Below are positions 48,782-57,513 of a DNA stretch of 64,000 bases, piece after piece. The stretch is from the NCBI RefSeq assembly GCF_000720135.1, contig NZ_JOIU01000007.1, positions 62,001-126,000 of the forward strand, read 5' to 3'. How positions within the stretch are numbered: the first letter of the stretch is position 1; every line of letters begins with the position of its first letter. Below the pieces are notes generated by a model. It was not told where the DNA came from, ran no database searches, and worked only from the letters and a program-made list of their open reading frames with translations. This DNA comes from Streptomyces sp. NRRL S-1022. GTDB taxonomy: Bacteria > Actinomycetota > Actinomycetes > Streptomycetales > Streptomycetaceae. The translations under genes and the position numbers were made by a program.

Positions 48782-50725
48782 ATGAGATCCAACCGCGCCA
48801 CCGTGCGCGCCGGCGTGAGCATGGCAGCGACACTGCCCATGATCGCCGGCGCACTGGCGCTGGGCATACCCGCGGCGCACGCCGCGGACAGCCCCGCTCG
48901 TGACGTTCTGAAGGGCACCAAGCCGCTCTGGGCGACGGCCAAGGCGGACAAGGGCGCCACCCCGGACGGTGCCCGGGTCAAGGCCCGCGTCTACCTCGCG
49001 GGGCAGGACCCGGCCGGCCTGGCCGCCTACGCCAAGGCGGTGTCCGACCCCGGCTCGCCGCTGTACGGCAAGTACCTGAGCGGCAAGAAGGCACAGGCCC
49101 GCTTCGGGGCGACCAGGGCCCAGGTGGCCGCCGTCACGTCCTGGCTGAAGTCGGCCGGCCTGACCGTCACCGCGGTCACCCCGCACTACGTCGCCGTCTC
49201 CGGTGACGTGGCCGCCGCCGAGAAGGCGTTCGGCACCCAGCTGCACGACTTCGCCAAGGGTTCGAAGACCTACCGCGCCCCGGCGCGCACGGCCTCCGTC
49301 CCGGCCGCCCTGAAGGGCGCCGTCCTGACCGTCACCGGCCTGGACAACGCCCCGCACAAGGCGAACCACGACGACCAGCTGCCGCCGCCGGACGCCGTGT
49401 TCAAGAACTCCGGGCCGTTCTCCTCGTACTACGGCTCGAACACCGCGACCACGCTCCCGGACGCGTACGGCCAGAAGGTCCCGTACGCGATCAAGGGCTA
49501 CACCGGCAAGCAGCTGCGCGCCGCGTACGGTGCGGGCACCTACACCGGGAAGAACGTCCGCATCGCCATCACGGACGCGTACGCCTCCCCGACGATCGCC
49601 TACGACGCCGGCACCTACGCGAAGAAGCACGGCGACGCGGCGTGGAGGACCGGCCAGCTGCACCAGGTGCTGCCGAAGAACTACACCAAGACCAAGGAGT
49701 GCGGCGCGGCCGGCTGGTACGGCGAGGAGACCCTCGACGTCGAGGCGGTCCACGCGGTCGCTCCCGGCGCCGACGTCACCTACGTGGGCGCGGCCTCCTG
49801 CTACGACGACGACCTGCTGGACTCGCTCAGCAAGATCGTCGACAACCACCTGGCCGACATCGTCTCCAACTCCTGGGGCGACATCGAGGCCAACCAGACG
49901 CCGGACCTCGCGGCGGCCTACGACCAGGTCTTCCAGCTGGGCGCGGTGCAGGGCATCGGCTTCTACTTCTCCTCCGGCGACAACGGCGACGAGGTCGCCA
50001 ACACCGGGACGAAGCAGGTCGACACCCCGGCCAACTCGGCGTGGGTGACCGCGGTCGGCGGCACCTCGCTGGCCGTCGGCAAGGGCGACTCGTACCTGTG
50101 GGAGACCGGCTGGGGCACCGAGAAGGCCTCGCTGTCGGCCGACGGCAAGAGCTGGACGAACTTCCCCGGCACGTTCACCTCGGGCGCGGGCGGCGGCACC
50201 AGCAAGACCGTGCCGCAGCCGTACTACCAGAAGGGCGTCGTCCCGGACTCGCTCGCCAAGGCCAACAGCGCCGACGGCAACCGCGTCGTCCCGGACATCG
50301 CGGCCATCGCCGACCCGAACACCGGCCTGCTCGTCGGCCAGACCCAGACGTTCCCGGACGGCACCGAGCAGTACAGCGAGTACCGCATCGGCGGCACCTC
50401 GCTGGCCGCCCCGGTCATCGCGGCCGTCCAGGCACTGGCCCAGGAGGCCCGCGGCGGCAAGGCCCTCGGCTTCGCCAACCCGGCCATCTACGCCAAGTAC
50501 GGCAAGAAGGGCGTCTTCCACGACGTCACGGACAGCCCGACGGGCTCCGGCCTGGCGGTCGCCCGGATCGACTTCGTCAACGGCCTCGACGCCTCCGGCG
50601 GTCTCGCGACCTCGGTCCGCAGCCTCGGCAAGGACAGCTCGCTGTCCGCGGTGAAGGGCTACGACGACGTGACGGGCGTCGGTTCCCCGGCGAACGGCTA
50701 CGTCCAGTCGTTCCGCCGGCGCTGA
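48782..50725 (+). CDS. Secreted serine-carboxyl protease (sedolisin, S53)
   Basis: A 647-residue preproprotease. The signal peptide ends near AAHAAD (residue about 35). The pro-kumamolisin activation domain (about 40-185) has SDPGSPLYGKYLS and HYVAVSGDVAAAEKAFGT. The catalytic domain carries Glu/Asp in GEETLDVEAVHAVAPGA (near 315-319), an oxyanion Asp in SSGDNGDE and the nucleophile Ser540 in GGTSLAAP. A C-terminal calcium site is YDDVTGVGSP. Active at acid pH in known members; it degrades extracellular protein. ATG 48782 is chosen because the signal peptide starts there. TGAAC-G-GTTCA (48650-48660) in the promoter region is a possible operator. Confidence 0.92.
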   Translation: MRSNRATVRAGVSMAATLPMIAGALALGIPAAHAADSPARDVLKGTKPLWATAKADKGATPDGARVKARVYLAGQDPAGLAAYAKAVSDPGSPLYGKYLSGKKAQARFGATRAQVAAVTSWLKSAGLTVTAVTPHYVAVSGDVAAAEKAFGTQLHDFAKGSKTYRAPARTASVPAALKGAVLTVTGLDNAPHKANHDDQLPPPDAVFKNSGPFSSYYGSNTATTLPDAYGQKVPYAIKGYTGKQLRAAYGAGTYTGKNVRIAITDAYASPTIAYDAGTYAKKHGDAAWRTGQLHQVLPKNYTKTKECGAAGWYGEETLDVEAVHAVAPGADVTYVGAASCYDDDLLDSLSKIVDNHLADIVSNSWGDIEANQTPDLAAAYDQVFQLGAVQGIGFYFSSGDNGDEVANTGTKQVDTPANSAWVTAVGGTSLAVGKGDSYLWETGWGTEKASLSADGKSWTNFPGTFTSGAGGGTSKTVPQPYYQKGVVPDSLAKANSADGNRVVPDIAAIADPNTGLLVGQTQTFPDGTEQYSEYRIGGTSLAAPVIAAVQALAQEARGGKALGFANPAIYAKYGKKGVFHDVTDSPTGSGLAVARIDFVNGLDASGGLATSVRSLGKDSSLSAVKGYDDVTGVGSPANGYVQSFRRR

Positions 50726-50741
50726 TCCTCCGGATCGCCCG

Positions 50742-50774
50742 AGGGGCGTGGGGTCCTGGTGACCCCACGCCCCT
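50742..50774. terminator. Strong terminator between sedolisin and MarR genes (convergent)
   Basis: AGGGGCGTGGGGTC (50742-50755) pairs perfectly with GACCCCACGCCCCT (50761-50774), a 14-bp stem with a 5-base loop. Confidence 0.85.
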
Positions 50775-50780
50775 TCCGCG

Positions 50781-51524
50781 TCACCGGGCCGCGGCGGGGC
50801 CGTCCGCGGGCGCCCCGGGTTTCGTGTGGAGGATCTCGCGGGCCTGCTCCGCGGCGCGGGCGAGGCTCTCGGCGACGAAGTCGAGGAAGCGGGCGGTGTT
50901 CTCCAGGCGGGCGCCGGCCGGAGAGCCGGGACCGAGGACGCCCACGCCCTGCCGCGCGGTCTCGGCGACCTGGGCGGTGGACCGGGCGCTGGCCATCATC
51001 GCCTGGTACATGACCTCGTCGTCGACGACGTAGCGCTCACGGCGCCGTTCGTCGCGTTCCCGGCGGACCAGGTCCTGGCCTTCGAGGTACGCGACGGCCT
51101 TGGAGACGGACGCCGGGCTGACCTGGAGGTGCCGGACGAGTTCGGACGCGGTGAGGCTGCCCGTGTCGCTGATGGTCAGGCAGGCCATCACCCGCGCCAT
51201 CATGTGGGGGGTGCCCGACTGCATGAAGACCGTGGTGAGCGTCTCCTCGTACGCGCGCACGGCCTCGGGATCGCGTCCGTAGCCCTGCGGGGGCGCCTCC
51301 GTCCCGCGGGGTGCGGCCGGCCGGCGCCGGTGGGCGCGGCGTTCGGTGGCACGGTGGGCGAGGTCGGCGCGGTAGGCGGTGGGGCCGCCGTTGCGCATGA
51401 CCTCGCGCGTGACGGTCGAGGTCGGACGGTCGAGCCGTCTGGCGATCTCCGCGTAGGCGAGGCCGTCGGCCAGTCCCAGTGCGATCTGCTGACGTTCCTG
51501 CTGGGTGAGCCTGCCTCCCGGCAT
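50781..51524 (-). CDS. MarR/GbsR-type regulator with N-terminal IS30-like HTH
   Basis: A 247-residue two-domain regulator. Residues 1-50 (GGRLTQQERQQIALGLADGL, AYAEIARRLDRPTSTVTREV) match the HTH_38 domain of IS30-family transposases. Residues 90-180 form a MarR-like winged helix (LTASELVRHLQVSPASVSKAVAYLEGQDLVRRERDERRRERYVV), followed by a helical tail. There is no transposase catalytic core, so this is a domesticated DNA-binding fusion. ATG 51524 has AAGGAGG 6 bases upstream. Divergent from the DUF4097/ABC operon, which it probably controls. Confidence 0.85.
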   Translation of the reverse strand: MPGGRLTQQERQQIALGLADGLAYAEIARRLDRPTSTVTREVMRNGGPTAYRADLAHRATERRAHRRRPAAPRGTEAPPQGYGRDPEAVRAYEETLTTVFMQSGTPHMMARVMACLTISDTGSLTASELVRHLQVSPASVSKAVAYLEGQDLVRRERDERRRERYVVDDEVMYQAMMASARSTAQVAETARQGVGVLGPGSPAGARLENTARFLDFVAESLARAAEQAREILHTKPGAPADGPAAAR

Positions 51525-51579
51525 CACGGCCTCCTTCATCGGTCTGCGGCACCGGCAGCTTAGCGTTCACCTGCATTTC

Positions 51580-51672
51580 ATTGCAACGCGGAGCGAGGCG
51601 TGCGTTGCGTTATCGTCAGCCCTATTGCAATGATTTCTACGCTCTGAACTGCAGTTACATGCACTGCATGCA
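51580..51672. promoter_or_regulatory. AT-richer divergent promoter region with repeated TTGCAA/TGCAA words
   Basis: ATTGCAA at 51580-51586, ATTGCAAT at 51624-51631 and TGCATGCA at 51665-51672 recur, and GCAACGC (51583-51589) pairs with GCGTTGC (51602-51608). These are likely operators for the adjacent IS30-HTH/MarR regulator in both directions. Confidence 0.45.
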
Positions 51673-51747
51673 ACAAACCTATTGCTGCTCCCTCGAACGC
51701 AACGTAGCGTTTCCGTCATCGGAAACAACAAGCCGTAGGAGCGCACG

Positions 51748-52413
51748 ATGCAGAAGTTCACCACCCCCGCCCCCGTCTCCGCCGTCCTGGACATCCCCGC
51801 CGGACGCGTCCAGTTCATCGCCGCGGACCGGGCCGACACCACGGTCGAGGTCCGGCCCGCGGACGCCGCCAGGAGCCGTGACGTGAAGGCGGCGGAGCAG
51901 ATCGAGGTCGAGTACGGCGACGGCGTCCTGCGGATCGCGGCCCCGGCGGCGGCGAACCAGCTCTTCGGCGCCTCCGGTTCCGTCGAGGTGACCGTCCAGC
52001 TGCCCGCCGGCTCCCGGGTGGAGGGCAAGTCGTCCGCCTGCGAGCTGCGCGGTGTCGGCCGCCTCGGCGACGTCGCCTTCGACGGTGCCTACCGCCGGAT
52101 CAAGCTCGACGAAGCCGCGAGCGTCCACCTCACCGCGGTCGACGGTGACGTCGAGATCGGCCGGCTGGACGGCCCGGCGGAGATCAGCACCGCACGGGGC
52201 GACATCCGCATCGCGGAGGCCGGACGCGGGACGGTCGTGCTGCACACCCGGTCCGGCGACATCGCGGTCGGCGCGGCCCGCGGAGTCTCCGCCGCCCTGG
52301 ACGCCGGCACCGGCCACGGCCGCATCGGCAACGCCCTCCGCAACGACGGCACCGCCGAACTCGACATCCGCGCCACCACCTCGCACGGCGACATCACCGC
52401 CCGCAGCCTCTGA
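51748..52413 (+). CDS. DUF4097-type beta-helix protein
   Basis: A 221-residue protein with repeated beta strands in the pattern of DUF4097/DUF4098: VEVTVQLPAGSRVEGKSSAC, VHLTAVDGDVEIGRLDGPAEI, GDIRIAEAGRGTVVLHTRSGDIAV and HGRIGN. It lacks a signal peptide and transmembrane segment, so it is cytoplasmic. The role is unknown; it is the first gene of a DrrAB-like exporter operon, 15 bp upstream of the ATPase, and may be a sensor or accessory part. ATG 51748 is preceded by CCGTAGGAGCG. Confidence 0.8.
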   Translation: MQKFTTPAPVSAVLDIPAGRVQFIAADRADTTVEVRPADAARSRDVKAAEQIEVEYGDGVLRIAAPAAANQLFGASGSVEVTVQLPAGSRVEGKSSACELRGVGRLGDVAFDGAYRRIKLDEAASVHLTAVDGDVEIGRLDGPAEISTARGDIRIAEAGRGTVVLHTRSGDIAVGAARGVSAALDAGTGHGRIGNALRNDGTAELDIRATTSHGDITARSL

Positions 52414-52428
52414 ACAGGAGCACTCCCC

Positions 52429-53400
52429 ATGACCGACCTGGCCATCGCGGCGACCGGGCTGCGCAAGTCCTACGACGGCAGGACCGTCCTCGACGGTGTC
52501 GACCTGGCCGTACCGCACGGCACCGTCTTCGCCCTGCTCGGCCCGAACGGCGCCGGCAAGACCACCGCCGTCAAGATCCTCTCCACGCTCGTCTCCCCCG
52601 GCCCCGGCTCCGGTGAGATCCGCGTGGGCGGCCACGACCTGGTCACCGACCCGCAGGCGGTGCGCGCCGCGATCGGCGTCACCGGGCAGTTCTCCGCCGT
52701 CGACGGCCTGATCACCGGCGAGGAGAACATGCTCCTCATGGCGGACCTGCACCACCTGTCCGGAAGCGGGCGCCGGCAGGTCACCGCCGAACTGCTGGAG
52801 CGCTTCGACCTCACCGAGGCCGCGCGCAAGCCCGCCTCCACCTACTCCGGCGGTATGAAGCGCCGCCTGGACATCGCGATGACCCTGGTCGGCGGCCCGC
52901 GGATCATCTTCCTGGACGAGCCGACCACCGGCCTGGACCCCCGCAGCCGGCACACCATGTGGCAGATCGTCCGCGAGCTGGTCGCCGACGGCGTCACCGT
53001 CTTCCTCACCACGCAGTACCTGGAGGAGGCCGACCAGCTCGCCGACCGCATCGCCGTGCTGCACGACGGCAGGATCGCCGCGGAGGGCACCGCCGAGGAG
53101 CTGAAGCGGATCGTCCCCGGCGGCCACGTCCGGCTCCGCTTCACCGACCCGGCCGCGTACCGGAGCGCCGCCGCCGCGCTGCGCGAGGCCTCCCGGGACG
53201 ACGAGTCCCTCGCCCTGCGGATCCCGGGCGACGGCAGTCAGCGCGAGCTGCGCGCCCTCCTCGACCGGCTGGACTCGGCCGGCGTGGAGGCGGACGGGCT
53301 GACGGTGCACACCCCCGACCTCGACGACGTCTTCTTCGCGCTGACCGGCGGCGCGAACGTCCCCCACCAGCCGACCCAGACCGAGGAGACCGTCCGATGA
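52429..53400 (+). CDS. ABC exporter ATPase, DrrA family
   Basis: A 323-residue ATPase. Walker A is GPNGAGKTT (near residue 43), the signature is YSGGMKRRLDIAM, Walker B is RIIFLDEPTTGLDP, and the H-loop position is Gln (LTTQYLEEADQL) rather than His, as in daunorubicin-resistance DrrA proteins. The C-terminal 90 residues are the DrrA-type extension. It energises the permease encoded next (4-bp overlap). A drug or lipid efflux role is inferred from the family. Confidence 0.9.
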   Translation: MTDLAIAATGLRKSYDGRTVLDGVDLAVPHGTVFALLGPNGAGKTTAVKILSTLVSPGPGSGEIRVGGHDLVTDPQAVRAAIGVTGQFSAVDGLITGEENMLLMADLHHLSGSGRRQVTAELLERFDLTEAARKPASTYSGGMKRRLDIAMTLVGGPRIIFLDEPTTGLDPRSRHTMWQIVRELVADGVTVFLTTQYLEEADQLADRIAVLHDGRIAAEGTAEELKRIVPGGHVRLRFTDPAAYRSAAAALREASRDDESLALRIPGDGSQRELRALLDRLDSAGVEADGLTVHTPDLDDVFFALTGGANVPHQPTQTEETVR

Positions 53401-54212
53401 GCACTCCCCCGGCCCCCGTCCACCCGAGCCGGTTCGCCCTGGCCGTACGGGACTGCGCGACGATGCTGCGCCGCAACCTCCTGCACGCCCGGCGCTACCC
53501 GTCGCTCACGCTGAACCTGCTGCTGACCCCGGTCATGCTGCTGCTGCTCTTCGTCTACGTCTTCGGCGACACCATGAGCGCGGGCATCGGCGGCGCCCCG
53601 GACCGTGCCGGGTACATCGCCTACATCGTCCCGGGCCTGCTGCTGATGACCATCGGCAGCACCACGATCGGCACCGCGGTGTCCGTCTCGACCGACATGG
53701 CCGAGGGCGTCATCGCCCGCTTCCGCACCATGGCGATCCACCGCGGCTCGGTCATCGTCGGGCACGTCGTCGGCAGCGTGCTGCAGTCGGTCGTCAGCGT
53801 CGTCCTCGTCGGCGCCGTCGCGGTGGCGATCGGCTTCCGCTCCAGCGGCGCCACCGCCCTGGAGTGGCTGGCGGCGTTCGGACTGCTGGTGCTCTTCGCC
53901 ACGGCGCTCACCTGGATCGCGGTCGGCATGGGGCTGGTCAGCCCGAACGCCGAAGCGGCGAGCAACAACGCGATGCCGCTGATCCTGCTGCCGCTGCTGT
54001 CCAGCGCCTTCGTCCCGCTGCACGCCCTGCCCGGCTGGTTCCGGCCGGTCGCCGAGTACCAGCCGTTCACCCCGGCCATCGAGACCCTGCGGGGCCTCCT
54101 CCTCGGCACGGGGATCGGGCACAACGGCTGGCTGGCGGTGGCCTGGTGCCTGGCCCTGACGGTCCTCGGCTACGCCTGGTCGACCTCGACGTTCAAGCGG
54201 GACCCGAAGTGA
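53397..54212 (+). CDS. ABC exporter permease, DrrB family
   Basis: A 271-residue ABC-2 type permease with six transmembrane segments. The N-terminal cytoplasmic helix RDCATMLRRNLLHARRYPSL leads to NLLLTPVMLLLLFVYVFGDT, and a mid-region AEGVIARFRTMAIHRGSVIVGH coupling segment is typical of DrrB. ATG 53397 overlaps the ATPase stop by 4 bp. Together they should export a hydrophobic compound; the substrate is unknown. Confidence 0.9.
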   Translation: MSTPPAPVHPSRFALAVRDCATMLRRNLLHARRYPSLTLNLLLTPVMLLLLFVYVFGDTMSAGIGGAPDRAGYIAYIVPGLLLMTIGSTTIGTAVSVSTDMAEGVIARFRTMAIHRGSVIVGHVVGSVLQSVVSVVLVGAVAVAIGFRSSGATALEWLAAFGLLVLFATALTWIAVGMGLVSPNAEAASNNAMPLILLPLLSSAFVPLHALPGWFRPVAEYQPFTPAIETLRGLLLGTGIGHNGWLAVAWCLALTVLGYAWSTSTFKRDPK

Positions 54213-54233
54213 CCGCGGCGCCCGGCCGCGGTC
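54211..54233 (+). terminator. Terminator of the DUF4097-ABC operon
   Basis: GACCGCGG (54211-54218) pairs with CCGCGGTC (54226-54233), 8 bp with a 7-base loop, beginning in the stop codon. A 14-base GCGGTCACCGGTGC direct repeat follows. Confidence 0.6.
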
Positions 54234-54249
54234 ACCGGTGCGGCGGCGG

Positions 54250-55467
54250 TCACCGGTGCAGCGTGCCCGCCCCGTCCGGCACGTGGGACGTCACCACGCG
54301 TCCCGCGGACGGGGTCTCCCGGCGGCGGTCCACCGCGTAGGCCACGCTCGCCACGCCCAGGCCGAGCACCGCCAGGGCCGCGCCCGCGAGGGCCGGGGAG
54401 GTCGTGCCGAAGCCGGCCGCCAGGGCGAGGCCGCCGATCCAGGCGCCGCCGGCGTTGGCCAGGTTGAAGGCCGCCTGGTTGGCGGAGGAGGCGAGGGAGG
54501 GGGCCGCGGCGGCCTTCTCCATCACCATCAGTTGGAGCGGGGAGCCGGTGATGAACGCCGCCGTGCCCAGCAGGGTCACCGCGAGGGCCGCGCTCCACTC
54601 CGCCCGCATCAGCAGGGGGAACAGCAGCAGTACGACGCCCAGCGAGACCAGGCCGCCGAACAGGGTGCCGCGCAGCGAGTGGTCCGCCAGCCGGCCGCCC
54701 AGCAGGTTGCCGGCCGTGGCGCCGACGCCGAAGAGGGCCAGGAGCAGGGTCACGTTCGTCTCGGCGTAGCCGGCGGTGTCCGTGAGCATCGGGGTGATGT
54801 AGCTGTAGGCCGCGAAGAGCGCGCCGAAGCCCGCCACCGTCGTGCCGAGGGCCAGCCAGACCGGCACGGACCGCAGGGCGGCCAGTTCGCCGCGCAGGCC
54901 CGTCGACGCGGCCGCGTGCTCGCGGTCGTGCGGGACGAGAAGGGCGAGGGAGGCGATCGCGGCCAGGCCGATCGCGCTGACCGCGAGGAACGTCGCCCGC
55001 CAGCCGAAGTGCTGGCCCATGAGGGTGGCGGCGGGGACGCCGGCGATGTTGGCGACGGTCAGGCCGAGGAACATCAGGGACACCGAGCGCGCCTTGCGCT
55101 CCGGCGGGACCATCGCGGTGGCGACGACCGCGCCGACGCCGAAGAAGGCGCCGTGCGGCAGGCCGCTCAGGAAGCGGGCGGCCAGCAGGGAGCCGTTGCC
55201 GGGGGCGAACGCCGAGAGGGCGTTGCCCGCCACGAACAGGGCCATCAGGGAGATGAGCACGGTCCGGCGGGGCATCCGCGCGGTCAGCGCGGCCAGCAGC
55301 GGGGCGCCGATGACGACGCCCAGCGCGTACGCCGAGACCAGGTGCCCGGCGGTGGGGATCGAGATGTGCAGGTCGTCCGCGACCTCGGGGAGCAGCCCCA
55401 TCATCACGAACTCGGTCGTGCCGATGCCGAAGGCGCCCACGGCGAGGGCGAGCAGGGCGAGGGGCAT
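54250..55467 (-). CDS. MFS transporter, DHA1 family
   Basis: A 405-residue major facilitator with 12 transmembrane segments, of the arabinose-efflux/chloramphenicol-resistance type. The first segment is ALAVGAFGIGTTEFVMMGLLPEVA, the A-loop is AALTARMPRRTVLI, and motif C-like GLTVANIAGVPAAT marks an antiporter. ATG 55467 has GAAAGG 6 bases upstream, whereas the frame's earlier start would add a non-membrane tail. Probably a proton-coupled drug exporter; the substrate is unknown. Its 3' end adjoins that of the ABC operon. Confidence 0.9.
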   Translation of the reverse strand: MPLALLALAVGAFGIGTTEFVMMGLLPEVADDLHISIPTAGHLVSAYALGVVIGAPLLAALTARMPRRTVLISLMALFVAGNALSAFAPGNGSLLAARFLSGLPHGAFFGVGAVVATAMVPPERKARSVSLMFLGLTVANIAGVPAATLMGQHFGWRATFLAVSAIGLAAIASLALLVPHDREHAAASTGLRGELAALRSVPVWLALGTTVAGFGALFAAYSYITPMLTDTAGYAETNVTLLLALFGVGATAGNLLGGRLADHSLRGTLFGGLVSLGVVLLLFPLLMRAEWSAALAVTLLGTAAFITGSPLQLMVMEKAAAAPSLASSANQAAFNLANAGGAWIGGLALAAGFGTTSPALAGAALAVLGLGVASVAYAVDRRRETPSAGRVVTSHVPDGAGTLHR

Positions 55468-55561
55468 GAAGGACCTTTCAGAGCGGAGTGCCGTACGGGT
55501 TCGAGTGTCGCAGTATGTTCCCGTACTGAACAAACGCGCTCCGGTCCGGAATTCCAGCGGA

Positions 55562-56611
55562 TCAGGAGGCCGTGTCGAGCTTCACACGAGCCGCCACCGG
55601 CAGGTGGTCGCTGTTCGTGCGCGGCAGCGTCCAGCTGCTCTCGGGCTCGGCGCCCCGGACCATGATCTGGTCGATGCGCGCCATCGGGAACGACGCCGGC
55701 CAGCTGAACCCGAAGCCGCTGCCCGCCGCGCCCTGCGTGGAGCGCAGCTGGGAGGTGACGGCGTTGAGCGAGCGGTCGTTCATCGTGCCGTTGAGGTCGC
55801 CGAGCAGCACGACCCGCTTCAGGGGCTCGTCGGCGATCGCCTCACCGAGCGCGTCGGCGCTCTTGTCCCGCTGCCGGGCGGTGAACCCGGCCTCCATCTT
55901 CACCCGCACCGAGGGCAGGTGGGCGACGAACACCGCGACCGGGCCGCGGGGCGTGGCGACGGTGGCCCGCATCGCGCGCGTCCAGCCCAGCTTGATGTCG
56001 ACGGCGTCCACCCCGCTCATCGGGTACTTGCTCCACAGGCCGACCGTGCCGGCCACCGCGTGGTACTTGTACGTCTGCGCGAGCGCCTTCTCGTAGACGG
56101 GCACGGCGGAGGCGGGCAGCTCCTCCAGCGCCAGGACGTCGGCTCCGGAGGCGGCCACGTCGGTGGCGGTCGCGGCCGGGTCGGGGTTGTCGGCGTTGAC
56201 GTTGTGGGTGGCCACCATGAGGTCGCCGCCGCTGCCCGCCTTGTCGGTGAGCAGGCCGCCGAAGAGGTTCAGCCAGACGGTCGCCGGCAGGACGAGCGCG
56301 ATCAGCGCGGTCGCCGACCTGCGGACCAGGGCGAGCACCAGGAGCACCGGGACGGCCAGGCCCAGCCAGGGCAGAAACGTCTCCGTGAGCGAGCCGAGGT
56401 TGCCCACCCGGTTGGGGATGTGGGCGTGCACCAGCATCACCAGGGCGAGCAGCAGGGCCAGTGCGGCGAGGACGAGGCCGCGCCGCCAGATCCGTGGATC
56501 GTTCCGCCAGCCGGAGAACAGGCGGTGCGCGAGGCGCCGAAGCCGGGATCCCGGCCGCTCGGGCCCCGAGCCGTCGCCCGCCGTCTCCGTCATGTACGCC
56601 TGCTGCGCCAT
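55562..56611 (-). CDS. Membrane-anchored endonuclease/exonuclease/phosphatase family protein
   Basis: A 349-residue protein. The N-terminal region has three hydrophobic segments (about 45-63, 79-95 and 101-120), then an EEP-fold domain: VATHNVNADNPDP (Asn metal ligand), LALEELP (Glu), VAVFVAHLPS (His), VVLLGDLNGTMNDRSL (Asp, Asn) and a late NSDHLPV (Asp-His). The active site is probably extracytoplasmic. The fold covers DNases, phosphodiesterases and sphingomyelinases, so the substrate is open. ATG 56611 has GAGG upstream; ATG 56593 is an alternative. Confidence 0.85.
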   Translation of the reverse strand: MAQQAYMTETAGDGSGPERPGSRLRRLAHRLFSGWRNDPRIWRRGLVLAALALLLALVMLVHAHIPNRVGNLGSLTETFLPWLGLAVPVLLVLALVRRSATALIALVLPATVWLNLFGGLLTDKAGSGGDLMVATHNVNADNPDPAATATDVAASGADVLALEELPASAVPVYEKALAQTYKYHAVAGTVGLWSKYPMSGVDAVDIKLGWTRAMRATVATPRGPVAVFVAHLPSVRVKMEAGFTARQRDKSADALGEAIADEPLKRVVLLGDLNGTMNDRSLNAVTSQLRSTQGAAGSGFGFSWPASFPMARIDQIMVRGAEPESSWTLPRTNSDHLPVAARVKLDTAS

Positions 56612-56798
56612 ACCGTCTGCCTCACTGCCTGCCGTGCACACCGTTCGCCCCCCGTGCTCCTGACGACCCTAGGGGATGATCGGCTCGTTCCCGCCGTCCC
56701 ATGACGGCCGTACGGAAGACGAGGACGAACGAGCCGGTGCCGCGAGTTCCGGTTACCCCGCGGACGGCGCGGTCTGTGACGAAACGCGCACACGAGTG

Positions 56799-57428
56799 CT
56801 ACGAGGCTGTCGACCTGACGGGTCGTAGGCCCTCCAGGACCGTGTCGACGATCTGCTCGGCCAGGCCCTCGGGCAGGTCGGCGTCGGGGCGCATGACGGA
56901 GCGGACGAGCATGGGGCCGACGAACATGTCGTTGGCCAGCTCCAGGTCGACGTCCGCCCGGATCTCGCCGTTGTCCCGCGCCCGGCGCAGCACTTCCAGG
57001 GCGATGGCCCGCCGGGGCGCTATGACGCCCGCGTGGTACGCCGCCCAGACCCGGGGGGCGGTCTTCATCTGGGCGTACACGTTGTGCAGGATCGCCGAGG
57101 AGCGGTGCATGAGGCCGCGCTGGCGCAGCGACTCCAGCAGCACGACGAGGTCGTCTCGCAGGCAGGTGCCGGGGAGTTCGGGGTCGGGGGGTTCGGCGGC
57201 GCGTACGACGTCGACGAACAGTTCCTCCTTGCCGCTCCAGCGGCGGTAGATGGTGGCCTTGCCGACCCCGGCCGTGCGCGCGACCCGCTCGATGGACAGC
57301 TCGGCGAGGGGCACGCCCTCCTCCAGGAGCTTCATCACGCCTTCCAGGATGGCCCGTTCCACGGCTTCGCTGCGCGGCCGGCCCCGGGCGGGGCCGTCCG
57401 GCCGTGGCCGGCTGTCGGCAAGGGTCAC
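56799..57428 (-). CDS. TetR-family regulator, probable repressor of the DHA2 exporter
   Basis: A 209-residue TetR protein. The helix-turn-helix is at about residues 40-65 (LAELSIERVARTAGVGKATIYRRWSGKEELF region), followed by an all-helical ligand domain. GTG 57428 has AGAGGA 9 bases upstream, while GTG 57446 lacks a ribosome site. It lies 85 bp downstream of the 14-helix transporter on the same strand. The GATACG/CGTATC repeat in that transporter's promoter is its likely target. Confidence 0.88.
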   Translation of the reverse strand: MTLADSRPRPDGPARGRPRSEAVERAILEGVMKLLEEGVPLAELSIERVARTAGVGKATIYRRWSGKEELFVDVVRAAEPPDPELPGTCLRDDLVVLLESLRQRGLMHRSSAILHNVYAQMKTAPRVWAAYHAGVIAPRRAIALEVLRRARDNGEIRADVDLELANDMFVGPMLVRSVMRPDADLPEGLAEQIVDTVLEGLRPVRSTAS

Positions 57429-57513
57429 GTCGTTCCGTCCTCTCACTGCGGTGCGGGAATTGTCCCGCAGCGCCCTCCTTCCCCCGTGGACCCGCCCCCC
57501 GGGGCGGGTCCCG

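Noticed and set aside
50781..51524. IS30 transposase remnant.
   Set aside because: Only the HTH_38 domain is present. It is fused in frame to an intact MarR domain with a good ribosome site, and no inverted repeats or catalytic core are seen.
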